Assembly: GCA_016712985.1 (NCBI GenBank)
Contig: JADJQA010000044.1
Span: 1 to 22,439 of the forward strand
Reading direction: 5' to 3'
From: Sulfuritalea sp.
GTDB taxonomy: Bacteria > Pseudomonadota > Gammaproteobacteria > Burkholderiales > Rhodocyclaceae
Length of the DNA: 22,439 nt
The notes beneath the pieces are model-generated. The model searched no databases. It was not told where the DNA came from and worked only from the letters and a program-made list of their open reading frames with translations. Shown here piece by piece: positions 1-8,793 of this stretch. Both the position numbers and the translations under genes were made by a program. Each line of letters begins with the position of its first letter. The stretch's first letter is position 1.

Positions 1-333
1 ATTCAATGTCATGCCGTGGATATGCAAAGGCGGGTCGCCGACAACTACAGCGATGCCAGCCTCTCCGCCGAACTTGATGGGCTGGCGTTGACCGAATGTC
101 CGGCGGGATCCTCCAATCGAGCGTGGCGGTTCGGGCCGATCCTGACGACTACGAGTCGCAGCCGGTCAGTAACTCAGGCAGCGCGTTACAGGGTGACCCG
201 CTCGCTCTGACAAGCGAGAAATGCGGCGCACTCGACGCTGCAGGCAGCTGCTGGTGTTGGTGATCGCGATGTCCGAACCCGCCAAGACGATCCCGCGCTT
301 CCTGCCGCGCGCCGATAGGCGCGTCGGCGCTTC
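1..333 (+). other. Damaged coding-like region, possible cysteine-rich CWC-family remnant
   Basis: No intact gene is visible. One forward frame is open from the left edge to about base 207. Switching frame near base 110 gives a continuous reading that ends around 255 with the piece KCGALDAAGSCWCW. A CWC triplet after a CGA motif is the hallmark of the small cysteine-rich CWC family, whose function is unknown. A following stretch near 269, MSEPAKTIPRFLPRADRR, fits the spacer before that family's second cysteine cluster, but the cluster itself cannot be read. The first 110 bases are not recognised. At least two frame changes are needed. The stretch could also be the disrupted start of the zinc-ribbon gene that follows. 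Confidence 0.25.
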
Positions 334-995
334 ATGCGCAAGCTTGGCGGCGAGGTCGAGCTTGACCTGTGCTTCGCCTGCCGGGCCCTCTGGTTCGACG
401 AATACAGGAGCGTGCGACTGGCGCCGGCCGGGAGTGATCGAAGCGGTTCAAACTGATCCACGAGCGCCGCGACGACCAGCGCCTACCGCTGGCCAACCCC
501 CTTGCAATGTCCTCGCTGCGGAAAGGCTTGATCAAGTCGCAGGATCGCGTCCAAAGAGCGGGCTGTTCAACTACCTGCGCTGCGTGCAGCATCACTTCCC
601 TTGGTCACCTTTTCCCAGTTCACGATCGAGAAAGAGGGGCTTTGTGCGCAAGGCGACCGGCGCCGAAACCGCTCACTCAATTGCATATCGGCGTATTGCG
701 CTGCGGCGGGTTGCGGCGCACCGGTGGATATCCGCAAGGACGGCGTCTGCGGACGTTGCCCGGGCACCCATCGCCATTCTCGGTCCGGGCGGTCAGGCCC
801 GCTCTGGCGGGCTATCAACAGGCCGCAATGAAGCTGGCGTCTCCATCGAACCCGACGCTGCTGGCCGAGACGATTCTGTGCCGCGAGCGCGAACGCAGCC
901 AGCGCCAACGCGAACGCAGCGGCGGACTCGATGCCGACATTGGCGATCTGCTGCTGGACGGTGTTGCGATGATCTGGAACATGGTGCAGCGATGA
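334..995 (+). CDS. Zinc-ribbon protein of the zf-TFIIB type, frameshifted
   Basis: Probable metal-binding cytoplasmic protein of unknown role. Pieced together across frames, the product starts around MRKLGGEVELDLCFACRALW, where CFAC is the second half of a TFIIB-like zinc ribbon. It continues with a DDQRLPLANP segment, a second cysteine pair read as CPRCGKGLIK, a segment NYLRCVQHH, and then a CGGCGAPVDIRKDGVC zinc ribbon, and ends with GDLLLDGVAMIWNMVQR. At least five frame changes are needed (near 435, 450, 510, 600-650 and 740). The first CxxC half is not readable, so the true start lies upstream or has been lost; 334 is only the first ATG in the homologous frame. The stop at 993-995 overlaps the mobA start as ATGA, so the two genes are probably translationally coupled. 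It is a member of a conserved family in betaproteobacteria, judged from memory. Confidence 0.6.
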
Positions 996-1613
996 GAAGC
1001 CGATCCACCGGAGTTGTGCTCGCCGGTGGGCTCGGGCGGCGCATGGGCGGCGTCGACAAGGGCCTGCAAGGCTAACGGCCGGCCGCTGGTGCAGTGGGTC
1101 CTGGAACGCCTGACGCCGCAGGTGGACAACGTGTTGATCAGCGCCAACCAGAACCTGCCGAGCTACGCGGAATTCGGCTGTCCGGTGGTGGCGGACAGGA
1201 TTCCCGACTATGTCGGCCCGCTGGCCGGACTGCACGCGGCGCTGTCGCGGGCGAGCACGCCGCTGCTGGTCACCGTACCTTGTGATTCGCCATTCCTGCC
1301 GGCCGATCTGGTCCAGCGACTGCATGCCTCGCTTGCAGCCGAAGGCGTCGACCTTGCCGTCGCACGCGCCGGCGACCAGGTGACCCGCGCGTTCTGTCTG
1401 GTGCGGCGCGAACTGCTGCCGCAACTCGAGGCCTTTCTTGCATCCGGCGGACGCAGGCTGGGTCTCTGGCACGCGTCACTGAAATTGGCTGAAGTGGTTT
1501 TCGATGACGAGGCCGATGCCTTCAGCAACATCAACACGCCGGAAGATCTGGCGCATTACGAAAGATCGCCGCGCGCAGCGTGGCAGGGAAATCCCTGCGA
1601 AACACCGCACTAG
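992..1613 (+). CDS. mobA: Molybdenum cofactor guanylyltransferase MobA, one frameshift
   Basis: MobA transfers GMP from GTP to molybdopterin, making the molybdopterin guanine dinucleotide cofactor used by enzymes such as formate dehydrogenase and nitrate reductase. The product opens with MRSRSTGVVLAGGLGRRMGG followed by VDKGLQ, the nucleotide-binding LAGGxxxRMGxxDK signature of the family. A frame change near 1070 is required; the rest is continuous from NGRPLVQWVLERLTPQVDNV. Later landmarks are the DYVGPLAGLHAAL segment, the PCDSPFLPADLV metal-binding region with its central aspartate, and the C-terminal FSNINTPEDLAHYE. Restored length is about 207 residues, normal for the family. Its start overlaps the stop of the zinc-ribbon gene. 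No other Mo-cofactor gene is visible in the window. Confidence 0.9.
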
Positions 1614-1695
1614 CCCATTGTCATTGACAGGGCTTGAACAGTGGCAACGATGATTCCTCGATTTCCCGGCAAGCATGGGGCCGCAGCATGAATGG

Positions 1696-2085
1696 TCATT
1701 GAATCGGGCAAGGCTGGCCGAGCAGACGCAGGTTCCACGCCCCCAGCAGGATAACGCCGCTGCCGGCCCACGCCCATGACAACCAGCGCGGCGTGCCAAG
1801 GCGACGACCCGCCAGCGCCTCGCGCGCCAGCAGCAGGGTATGCACTGCCGCCACCACCAGCAACGGCAGCAAGCCGGGATTGGCCTGCCAGGCAGCGGAA
1901 ACATCGCCGGACAGCAGCGCGGCGCAGGCATGCGTGCCGCCACACAGCGGACATGGGTGGCCGCTGAGCTGGCGAAAGGCGCAAAGCGGCAGATTGCCGA
2001 GGGACGCCAGAACCGGGGCGGCGCCCATTGCCAGCGGCCAGCCCAGGCAGATGGCTGCCCGCCACTGCCGTTCCGGGTGACCCAA
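1696..2085 (-). CDS. DUF2752 membrane protein
   Basis: Small integral membrane protein of 129 residues, function unknown. The central motif CPLCGGTHAC with upstream LCAFRQLSGH is the signature of DUF2752 (conserved CPxCGxTxxC). Three hydrophobic segments are visible: around residues 12-30, 60-82 and 100-118. The only usable start is a TTG at 2085, because an in-frame stop (the end of the preceding membrane gene) lies 10 bases upstream; translational coupling to that gene is likely. Its stop faces the mobA stop, giving a convergent 82-base gap in which no clear terminator is seen. Confidence 0.7.
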   Translation of the reverse strand: MGHPERQWRAAICLGWPLAMGAAPVLASLGNLPLCAFRQLSGHPCPLCGGTHACAALLSGDVSAAWQANPGLLPLLVVAAVHTLLLAREALAGRRLGTPRWLSWAWAGSGVILLGAWNLRLLGQPCPIQ

Positions 2086-2094
2086 AGAGTTCCC

Positions 2095-2654
2095 TCAGAC
2101 ATTGGTCGGGCTGCGGGTGAGCTGCTTGGCCATGTGATAGAAGCCGATAAGGCCATCGGCAGGGTAATCACCACGCCGACGCCGCAGAAAATTGCGCCCA
2201 GCGAACCGATGATGGCAAGCACCACGGCGCACAGACATGATCCGAGCAGGTTTTCCTTGACCGCTTGCCAGGCCCCCTTCAACGCATTGATGCCGTCCTT
2301 CTCGCCGACCGCGACCAGATAGGCGGCGGTCGGAACCAGGGCCAGGATCAGTAATCCGGGGATGACGCAGAGCATGAATCCGATGCCGACGACGATCCCG
2401 CCCACCAGGACCGCAAGCAGGGCCGGCACGAAGTCATCGAAACCTTTGAAGACGTGGTCAATCGAGGCCTTGCCGCCCTCGTCTTCCACCCTGACCAGTC
2501 GCATGTAGCCAACGATCATCGGCCCGGCAAGCAGACCGAAGCTGACATTACTGATGATCACGACCAGCAGGGTCGCGACGATGTGGGTAACGGGATCCTT
2601 CCTGAGTCCATTGAAGCCAGCGGAAACGCAGGCACCGATATCGGGAGTCGCCAT
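2095..2654 (-). CDS. Polytopic membrane protein, unknown function, one frameshift
   Basis: About 186 residues once corrected, starting MATPDIGACVSAGFNGLRKD. Long hydrophobic stretches (VATLLVVIISNVSFGLLAG, FVPALLAVLVGGIVVGIGFM, LLGSCLCAVVLAIIGSLGAI) indicate four to five membrane spans. The helix-loop order resembles DUF4013-like membrane domains, but I cannot name the family with certainty. The start at 2654 is preferred over an in-frame ATG at 2693 because AAGG lies seven bases before it. A frame change near 2148 must be corrected; the protein then ends GFYHMAKQLTRSPTNV at a TGA around 2095-2097, immediately before the DUF2752 start. The two genes probably form an operon. Confidence 0.65.
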
Positions 2655-2697
2655 CTGAAAGCCTTTTGGGAGGAGTTGTATCGGAATGGTCATCCTA

Positions 2698-2832
2698 TCA
2701 TTTGGGGGCCCCAGCCTTACTGGCGACTAGCTTGTCTCGGCAAGCCTCAACTGGCGAAATGCCTGATTGTCGTTGGACCACTCGCCAAGCCAGTCGCGAG
2801 GCGAAGGCGGCACTGGCCTCTTCCGGGTTCAC
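2698..2832 (-). CDS. Possible small protein of 44 residues
   Basis: A GTG-initiated frame begins VNPEEASAAFASRLAW and ends KLVASKAGAPK, stopping five bases before the alternative ATG (2693) of the downstream membrane gene. Codon third positions are fairly GC-rich, consistent with coding. The product is hydrophilic and I do not recognise it. No strong ribosome binding site is seen before the GTG, and a stop lies two codons upstream, so it cannot extend. It may be a chance frame in the spacer between the divergent membrane-protein and cassette genes, or the remnant of a longer gene. Confidence 0.22.
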   Translation of the reverse strand: MNPEEASAAFASRLAWRVVQRQSGISPVEACRDKLVASKAGAPK

Positions 2833-2918
2833 GAATTGTCAAATTGGCCGGAATATGATCACGGCAGCGCCATTTACGATGCATAATTCCATGATTGTCG
2901 TCGTGACCGGAGTCTCAC
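2833..2918 (+). promoter_or_regulatory. Upstream region and ribosome binding site of the defence-like cassette
   Basis: This is the AT-richer spacer before the DUF499 gene. GGAG at 2909-2912 lies six bases before the ATG at 2919 and fixes that start. A CATAAT hexamer at 2882-2887 and TTGTCA at 2836-2841 are promoter-like but not correctly spaced to each other, so no promoter is assigned. No palindromic operator is evident. Confidence 0.35.
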
Positions 2919-5900
2919 ATGCTTCCAACCCTCTTTGATGCCTGCCAACCGCGCCAGGACGTGCTGCAGGGCGCAATCCAGGAAGCCGATTTTGCGGCGG
3001 ACCTGGCTCAGGTGTTGCGCAACGAAGGCCCTCTTGATTACCGCGATCCGCAGCGCTTCTTCTCCAACACCTATCCGACACGCGGCCTAAAGAACCTGCT
3101 GCGGAACGTATGCCGGCTGACTGACCCGGACCAGGTCGGCGCGTTGTTTCGGCTGGACACCCAGTTTGGCGGTGGCAAGACCCACGGCCTGATCGCTCTG
3201 GCGCATACCGTGTGGTCGGGCAAGACCATCCCCGGCATCGACGAGTTTGTCGAGGCTGGCCTGATCCCCTCCGGTGGCGTGCGCATCGCCGCCTTCGATG
3301 GCGAGAACGCAGACCCGGCCAACGGGCGCCGACTTTCTGACGCTGTGCGTGCCCACACTCCTTGGGGCGAACTCGCTTTCGCCCTTGCCGGCGAAGCAGG
3401 GTATCGCTTGGTGGAGCGTAGCGACCAAAGCGGTCAAGCCCCCGGCGCCGACACCCTGCGCGAGCTGTTCGGCGCCGAGCCCCGCCTGATACTGCTGGAC
3501 GAGTTGGCTGTCTATCTACGCAAGCTTGCCACCGGATCGCAGGCCACCTTTGCCGCCGAACAACTCACGGCTTTTCTGACCGCACTGTTCAAGGCGGTCG
3601 AGAGCACTCCCAAGGCCGCGTTGGTCTTTACTCTGGCGCTGGGCAAGGACGGCAAGTCCACTGACGCCTACTCGCAGGAAAGCCAGACCGTCGCAAGTTT
3701 CATGGCGGAAGCGGCGAGCGTGTCCGCGCGCAAGGCAGCGCTGCTCGACCCCACGGAGGAGGACGAAACAGTCAAGGTGCTCTGCCGGCGCCTCTTTGCC
3801 GCCATCGATCTCGACAAGGCGAAAGCCATTGTTGCCGCCTACAAACACCTATGGGATGCCAACAGGGAATCTCTGCCCAAGGCGTCGTTGCATGACCACC
3901 GGGAAGAAGAATTCCTCGCGGGTTATCCGTTGCACCCCGAACTGATCGCCACCCTGACTAACAAGACCTCGACACTTGGCAACTTCCAGCGGGTAAGGGG
4001 CATGCTGCGGCTTCTCGCGCGCACGGTCGCCCAAGTCTGGGCCAATCGCCCGGCCGATGCATTTGCAATCCAGCTCCAACACATCGACCCTGGCCATGAG
4101 CCGATCCGTCAGGAGATCGTTACCCGCCTCGATCAACGTCAGCTCACGCCCGCCATCAAGGCCGAAGTGGCCGCCCATGCCGGCGAAACTCCGGCCTTGG
4201 CCCAAGACTTGGATGCACGCCACTATGTCGGCCTGCCGCCGTACGGATCGTACGTTGCCCGCTGCATCCTGTTCCACACCCTGGCCTTCCAGGATTCCCT
4301 GCGCGGCGTGACCCCCGAAGAATTGCGTTACGCGGTCCTTTCGCCGGGGACAGACCTTTCGTTCATCGACGACGCCCGCAAGCGTTTCGTTGCGGATTCC
4401 GCGTACCTTGACGACCGGCCCAACGTACCGCTGCGCTTCCTGGCCGAGGCAAACCTTACCCAGATGATCCGTCGGCAGGAAATGCAGGTGGACCCGGCCG
4501 AGGCCCGCGCCCAACTCAACGATCGCATTCGCGCGATATTTGGCGGGCATAGCCTCAACCTTGTCCCGTTTGCTGCCGGCCCGCACGATGTTCCCGACGA
4601 TGCCGGCGAGGGCCGCCCCTATCTGGTGCTGGTCAACTACGACGCAGCGACGATCTCGCCCGATACCCTGACCGTACCCGAACTCATCGAGCGCACCTAC
4701 CTGCATAAGGGCAGCGGGACCGATTGGAGGCGCAACCGCAACAACCTGACCTTCCTGATAGCAGACGCCGGCGGTGTCCCCGGCATGAAAAGCCGCATGA
4801 CACGCCGGCTGGCCCTGGAAGCACTGCGGGCTCCGGACAAGCAACGAGACCTGGCCGAATACCAGGTGGCAAAGCTGGGCGAATACTATGAACGCTCGGC
4901 GCAGGAGCTGGCTCTGTCCATCCAGCAAACGTACCGGCACATCTTCTATCCGTCACGCAATCGTATCGAGGGCGCGAATGTCGATCTCGCGCATACCGCC
5001 GTGGATGTACAAACAGCCTCGGACCGCCCAGGCGATGGCCAGAAGCAGGTGGTCACGCAACTCCAGAACGTCGGCAAACTGCGCCTGACCGGCGATGCGC
5101 CGGACTCGCCGGCATACATACGCGATCGCACTCCGCTCAAGAGGCCAGATAACGGTGGCCGATCTGCGCAACGAATTTCGTCTTGATCCGTCATTGCCCA
5201 TACTTGTCGGCGACGATGTGTTTCTGCGTGGCATCCGTCTCGGCATCGATCAGGCAGAGTACATCTACAAGAGCGGCGAACTGGTGATGGGCAAGGGTGA
5301 TCCCTATGCCGAGATTCGCATCGACGAGCAATCGTTGATCTACACCATGGCCTATGCCCGGGAGCACGCCATCTGGCCGCATCCGGCGCCAAAGACCGAA
5401 GCGCCGGGAACGACGTCCACCGGCACCGAACCGCCTCCCGGAACGTATCCGACGAGCACCCCGGAAACCCCGCCCGGTGCGCGCGAGCCCGAAACCTTCC
5501 GTGCCGAAGACGCCCTGCGAGCCGCCCTTGTCGCGGTCGTCGAGAAGGCCCGGCGCGCCAAAGCGAAAGGGTTCGCCCGTCTGACTGTCCGGCCGTTCGA
5601 GCCCGGCGATACGCTGCGTTTGCTGAACGCCATGAATACCATCGCCAATGCCAGGAAGACCGTGACGCTGGACATCTCCTTCGAGGCGGCCGACGGCTCA
5701 ACGACCGAGGTACGCTTCGAGGGCACCCCTGGCGAAGCCATGCCGCTCAAGGACTTCATCGAACCGCAACTGCGGGCCGCCGCCGACAAGCAGCTCGACG
5801 CCAACTACAGGATCGACTTCGACCCCCCTCTGTCCCTGGAGGGCGATGCCGCCACCAAACTCATCGAGCGGCTGACCCGCTTTGCGACTGGCGCCGCCGA

Positions 5901-5928
5901 AGTCGTTGCCTTTGCCGGAGACAAATGA
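2919..5928 (+). CDS. DUF499 family ATPase, candidate defence-system component
   Basis: Large cytoplasmic P-loop ATPase, about 1,003 residues once one frame change near 5143 is corrected. The Walker A is DTQFGGGKTHGL at residues 80-91 and the Walker B is RLILLDEL at 189-196, as in the DUF499 family. The first 735 or so residues read without interruption, one of the longest clean stretches in the window. After the frame change come VADLRNEFRLDPSLPILVGD and a basic, proline- and threonine-rich linker around residues 830-865 (PGTTSTGTEPPPGTYPTSTP). The C-terminal domain ends GAAEVVAFAGDK. DUF499 genes usually sit beside DUF1156 methylases and helicases, as here, and are thought to act in antiphage or restriction-like systems; their mechanism is not established. 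The stop at 5926-5928 overlaps an ATG, so the next gene is likely coupled. Confidence 0.88.
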
Positions 5929-5929
5929 A

Positions 5930-6416
5930 TTGGCTGCCAACAAGAAAGCCTCGCGCGCTCCGCTGTCCTCATCCGCCACGCTGCCCCGCTATGAGCTGCG
6001 GGCGCGCCGGCTGAAAGCCACCGACTCCCCAGATCGACATCTGGCAATTGCCTGCCCCGGCCACGTCCCATATCAAGACGCCGGTGTACATCGCCGGCCT
6101 CAAGGGGCGCAACCTGGCCTTGGTCGAGCATCGCCTGCTGCGCCGATTGAAGCTGGCCGGTGTCGATCTCGGCGGGCTGCCGCTCGACGACCTGCGCCGC
6201 TTTGCGGTGAACGAGGACTTGGCGATCAACATCGGCCTGCTGTTCCGCGCCCTGGCGCCCATGCGCAACCGCGAGCACATGCTCGCCGTTTCTGCCGGCA
6301 TCGAAGCCATGCCCAAGGAAGAAGCCGCGTACTGGCTGGGCATGGCCATGCACCGCAAGTACCCGCGTCGGGTATTGATGGCGCTGCGCTTCCTGCTCAT
6401 CAGGCCGGGCACCTGA
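5930..6416 (+). CDS. Small conserved partner protein of the DUF499 ATPase
   Basis: About 160 residues, frameshifted. The N-terminal part reads AANKKASRAPLSSSATLPRY then ELRARRLKA. After a frame change near 6022 it continues PQIDIWQLPAPATSHIKTPV, then LKGRNLALVEHRLLRRLKLA, GLPLDDLRRFAVNEDLAINI, FRALAPMRNREHMLAV and KEEAAYWLGMAMHRKYPRRV. I recognise this as a small protein that recurs directly after DUF499 genes (possibly Pfam DUF7680, from memory), with no known catalytic motif. The start is uncertain: ATG at 5925 overlaps the DUF499 stop but is out of frame by one base, and TTG at 5930 is in frame. It probably works with the ATPase. The stop at 6414-6416 precedes the next ATG by three bases. 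Confidence 0.6.
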
Positions 6417-6419
6417 GCA

Positions 6420-8105
6420 ATGGCAGATCAGACCCGCCTGATCACCCTGGTCGACCAACTCCGCGCTGAACCGGTGGAACCCGGTGGCTGGAGTTCAAAG
6501 GAAGCCAAGCGCGATTTCGGTTTTGACGATCTCGGCAAGTATTTTTCGGCACTCGCCAACGAGGCCAATCTCGCCGGGCGTGAATGTGGATGGCTGCTTT
6601 TCGGCATCGCCAGCAAGCCACCGCACAAAGGTGGTCGGCACGGCGTATCGCAATACTCGGCCGCTCTCAGAGCCTGAAACAGGAAATCTCCCGCAATCTT
6701 GCGCCGGGGATGTCCTTCGAGGACATTCGTCATCAACCCCGGAAGGCGGTCGGGTCTTGCTGTTTCGCATTCCTGCCGCACCACGCGGTGTGCCCGTAGC
6801 TGGAACGGCCATTACCACGGCCGGCATGGCGAATCGCTGGGCGCGCTGACGCTCACGGAACTGGACCGCATCCGCGCCCAAGCCAGTCAGGCGGATTGGT
6901 CCGCAGGGTGGTGCCCGACGCCAAGCTCGAGTTGATCGAGCCGCGCGCCATCGAAGTCGGTCGTGCCAAGTTCGCCGCCAAACACCCGGAGTTGGCAAGC
7001 GAGATCGAGAGCTGGGATTCCGGCAAGTTCCTCGAAAAGTTGCGCCTTGCCACAGACGGCAAGCTCACGCGCGCAGCCTTGGTTCTCTTCGGCCGGCGCA
7101 AAGCCGTCATACCCTCCTCCGGCCACCGCCCAGATAACCTGGGCGCTCAAGGACGAAACGGGTAACGACCTCGACTACAAGCCCTATGGGCCGCCTTTCC
7201 TGCTCAGTAGCGAAGAGATGTTCGGCAATGTCCGCAATCTCACTTATCGCTATATGCCGCCGGGCACGCTGTTCCCCACGGAGGTTCCGCAATACGACAA
7301 CTGGGTTATCCGTGAGGCGCTGCACAACTGCATCGCCCACCAGGACTACAGCCTGGGCGGTCGCATCAGCGTTACCGAAAAGCCCGGGGAGTTGATCTTC
7401 ACCAACCTCGGCGACTTCCTGCCCCGCGATGTGGATGAAGTCATACGCCGCGATGCCCGCCGGAGGTTTATCGCAATCGCCGGCTGGCCGATCCCGATGG
7501 TTGATTTGCAGATGATCGATACCCGCGGTGGCGTGCCGCCGCATGTTCCGCGAGCAGCGCGAACGCTTCTTTCCCTTGCCTGAATATGCCCTCGATGCGG
7601 ACGCACGACGAGTGGAAGTGCGCATCTACGGCAAGCTGCTGGACAAGAACTACACCGACGCGCTGATTACCCGCCAGGATCTGACCTTGGAAGAAGTCAT
7701 CTTCTGGACCACCTGCAAAAGCACCGGCCTATCACTCTGGCGGCGGCCAAGCGGCTGCGGACCAAGAAACTGATCGAAGGTCGGGCGCCGAACTTCTATA
7801 TCTCGGGCACGGTCGCCAAGATCACCGAGCAGGAACCCGCCTACATTCGCAATCGCGGCTTCGACGATACCTACTACATGGACCTGATCATCCACTACCT
7901 GGCCAAGTTCGGTGAGGCGTCCCGGCAGAAGCTGGATGAACTGCTTCTCGACAAACTGCCCGAAAGCCTGGGCAGACACCAACGCAAGCGACGCATCAGT
8001 TACCTGCTTACCAAACTACGCACCGCTGGGCGCATCCATAATGCCGGCAGCGATGCGCAGCCCAACTGGGTTCTTTCAAACCCCGCCTCCGACGCCAAGT
8101 CTTGA
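6420..8105 (+). CDS. AlbA_2/Schlafen-type putative DNA-binding regulator (COG2865-like), many frameshifts
   Basis: Around 560 residues after repair. The N-terminal AlbA_2 (Schlafen-like) domain reads MADQTRLITLVDQLRAEPVE, then KEAKRDFGFDDLGKYFSALA and NEANLAGRECGWLLFGI. A GHKL-type ATPase-like middle part carries NWVIREALHNCIAHQDYSL, where ExxxNxxxHxDY is the family's conserved box, followed by KPGELIFTNLGDFLP. The C-terminus is a predicted winged helix: IIHYLAKFGEASRQKLDELL and RRISYLLTKLRTAGRIHN. At least seven frame changes are needed (near 6490, 6615, 6690, 6790, 6890, 7120, 7470, 7540 and 7720). Such proteins are annotated as putative transcriptional regulators or RecG-like helicases, although helicase motifs are absent. 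Its position inside the cassette, just before the methylase leader, suggests control of the methylase or sensing of infection; that is inference. Confidence 0.72.
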
Positions 8106-8106
8106 A

Positions 8107-8490
8107 AGAACCTGCCGCCGTCTCGCCAGCGCCGACTTTTGTAAGGTACTGATTTTTAGTAAATCACCCTGCCGGCTTGTCTTTCAAGCACGGTTGAATT
8201 GAAAGAGAGCTTGAAAGACCCCATGACCCACCGCCTGATCGAATCCTGGTTGCCGATTGCTCAGCTTGGCATCGAGAGCCTGCGCGAGCGCGCGCCGATG
8301 ACACCCTTCCCGGCACCCAATCGCCTCCCGCGTCTGGTGGGCGCGGCGACCGCTGGTAGCGTCGCGGGCAGCAATTCTCGCGTCACTTCTGCCACCCGAC
8401 ACGGATCGTGACCAGTTCATGCGGATGCTGGGGATACACGGTGATGCGGTCGCGGCCAAGCAGCGCATCGCAAAAGCAACGCGCGAAGGT
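8107..8490 (+). repeat. Direct repeat, copy 1: methylase leader plus gene 5' end
   Basis: This block recurs at 8794-9178 with a constant offset of 687 bases through the leader. The 116 bases before the ATG (8107-8222) match copy 2 at all but seven sites, about 94%, with no gaps; all differences are transitions. Bases 8191-8260 are identical. Beyond 8260, inside the coding part, similarity falls to roughly three quarters to four fifths. The match ends abruptly near 8490. Confidence 0.9.
8179..8219 (+). promoter_or_regulatory. Inverted repeat before the truncated methylase start
   Basis: Perfect 11-base arms GTCTTTCAAGC (8179-8189) and GCTTGAAAGAC (8209-8219) enclose a 19-base loop containing TTGAATTGAAAGAGA, the likely ribosome binding site. 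The right arm ends three bases before the ATG at 8223. It could act as a DNA operator or as an mRNA hairpin controlling translation. The same CTTGAAAGA word overlaps the stop of the preceding regulator gene at 8101-8109. Confidence 0.65.
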
Positions 8491-8511
8491 GCCAATGAGT
8501 CATCGCATTGA
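8223..8511 (+). pseudogene. Truncated DUF1156 methylase N-terminus
   Basis: A second copy of the methylase start: MTHRLIESWLPIAQLGIESL, then, after frame repair, residues matching WWARRPLVASRAAILASLL, then DRDQFMRMLGIHGDAVAAKQ and RIAKATREGANESSH, and a stop at 8509-8511. Only about 95 of the roughly 900 residues expected for the family are present and none of the catalytic motifs. The sequence leaves homology with the full gene at 8490. Its final codons overlap a perfect inverted repeat. It is either the remnant of a tandem methylase duplicate or the product of recombination between diverged alleles; the short peptide could still be made. Confidence 0.75.
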
Positions 8512-8547
8512 ATGGCGCATTGCCTCGACTCAATGCGCCATTCAATG
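8506..8547. repeat. Perfect 17-base inverted repeat
   Basis: CATTGAATGGCGCATTG at 8506-8522 pairs exactly with CAATGCGCCATTCAATG at 8531-8547 across an 8-base loop. Each arm also contains two CATTG/CAATG words. No T-run follows, so a classical terminator is unlikely on the forward strand. It starts inside the last codons of the truncated methylase copy. Confidence 0.9.
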
Positions 8548-8793
8548 TGCCGAATTCATTTCCAGATACATAACCGCCGACTTATGGATCAGGAAATGTC
8601 CAGCCGACAAAGCCCGAGCAAACCCGGCGCAAACGGCCCAAAGGGCAGCTCAATCGATGAATGCCATTTTCATTCCATTGCCAACGTCAAATGGAACCGA
8701 CAATGGAACAAGCCCATTACCGGATCCATTGCCACCGCCCCTTGGGCTCTCGCAATTGCGGACAAATAGCGTCGGTTTATGAGAGAAATTGTC
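8548..8793. other. Intergenic stretch rich in CCATT/AATGG words, no gene assigned
   Basis: About 246 bases between the inverted repeat and the second leader. No recognisable protein is encoded. The words CCATT or AATGG occur repeatedly between 8660 and 8740, including an inverted pair TTCCATTG (8673-8680) and CAATGGAA (8701-8708). One frame reads SNGTDNGTSPLPDP, reminiscent of the NGT or NDT repeat linkers of COG2865-type proteins, so this could be a decayed gene end; that is speculative. Confidence 0.4.

Noticed and set aside
1476..2693. A 405-residue reverse reading frame covering the membrane protein and continuing to 1476
   Set aside because: Only the first 185 or so residues look like protein. 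A one-base error near 2148 shifts it out of its frame and the rest is arginine- and proline-rich shadow over DUF2752 and mobA.
2836..2887. Sigma-70 promoter TTGTCA with TATGAT or CATAAT for the cassette
   Set aside because: Spacings of 12 and 40 bases do not fit a 16-18 base spacer.
3849..4940. A 363-residue reverse reading frame opposite the DUF499 gene
   Set aside because: It is a mirror frame of a well-supported, motif-bearing gene; GC-rich DNA commonly gives such open antisense frames.
8506..8547. Rho-independent terminator
   Set aside because: The stem is strong but no T-run follows on the forward strand and the arms have internal direct repeats atypical for terminators.
8408..8782. 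A 124-residue forward frame covering the inverted repeat region
   Set aside because: Its start lies within the truncated methylase in a wrong frame and the product is not recognisable; noted only as a possible decayed linker.
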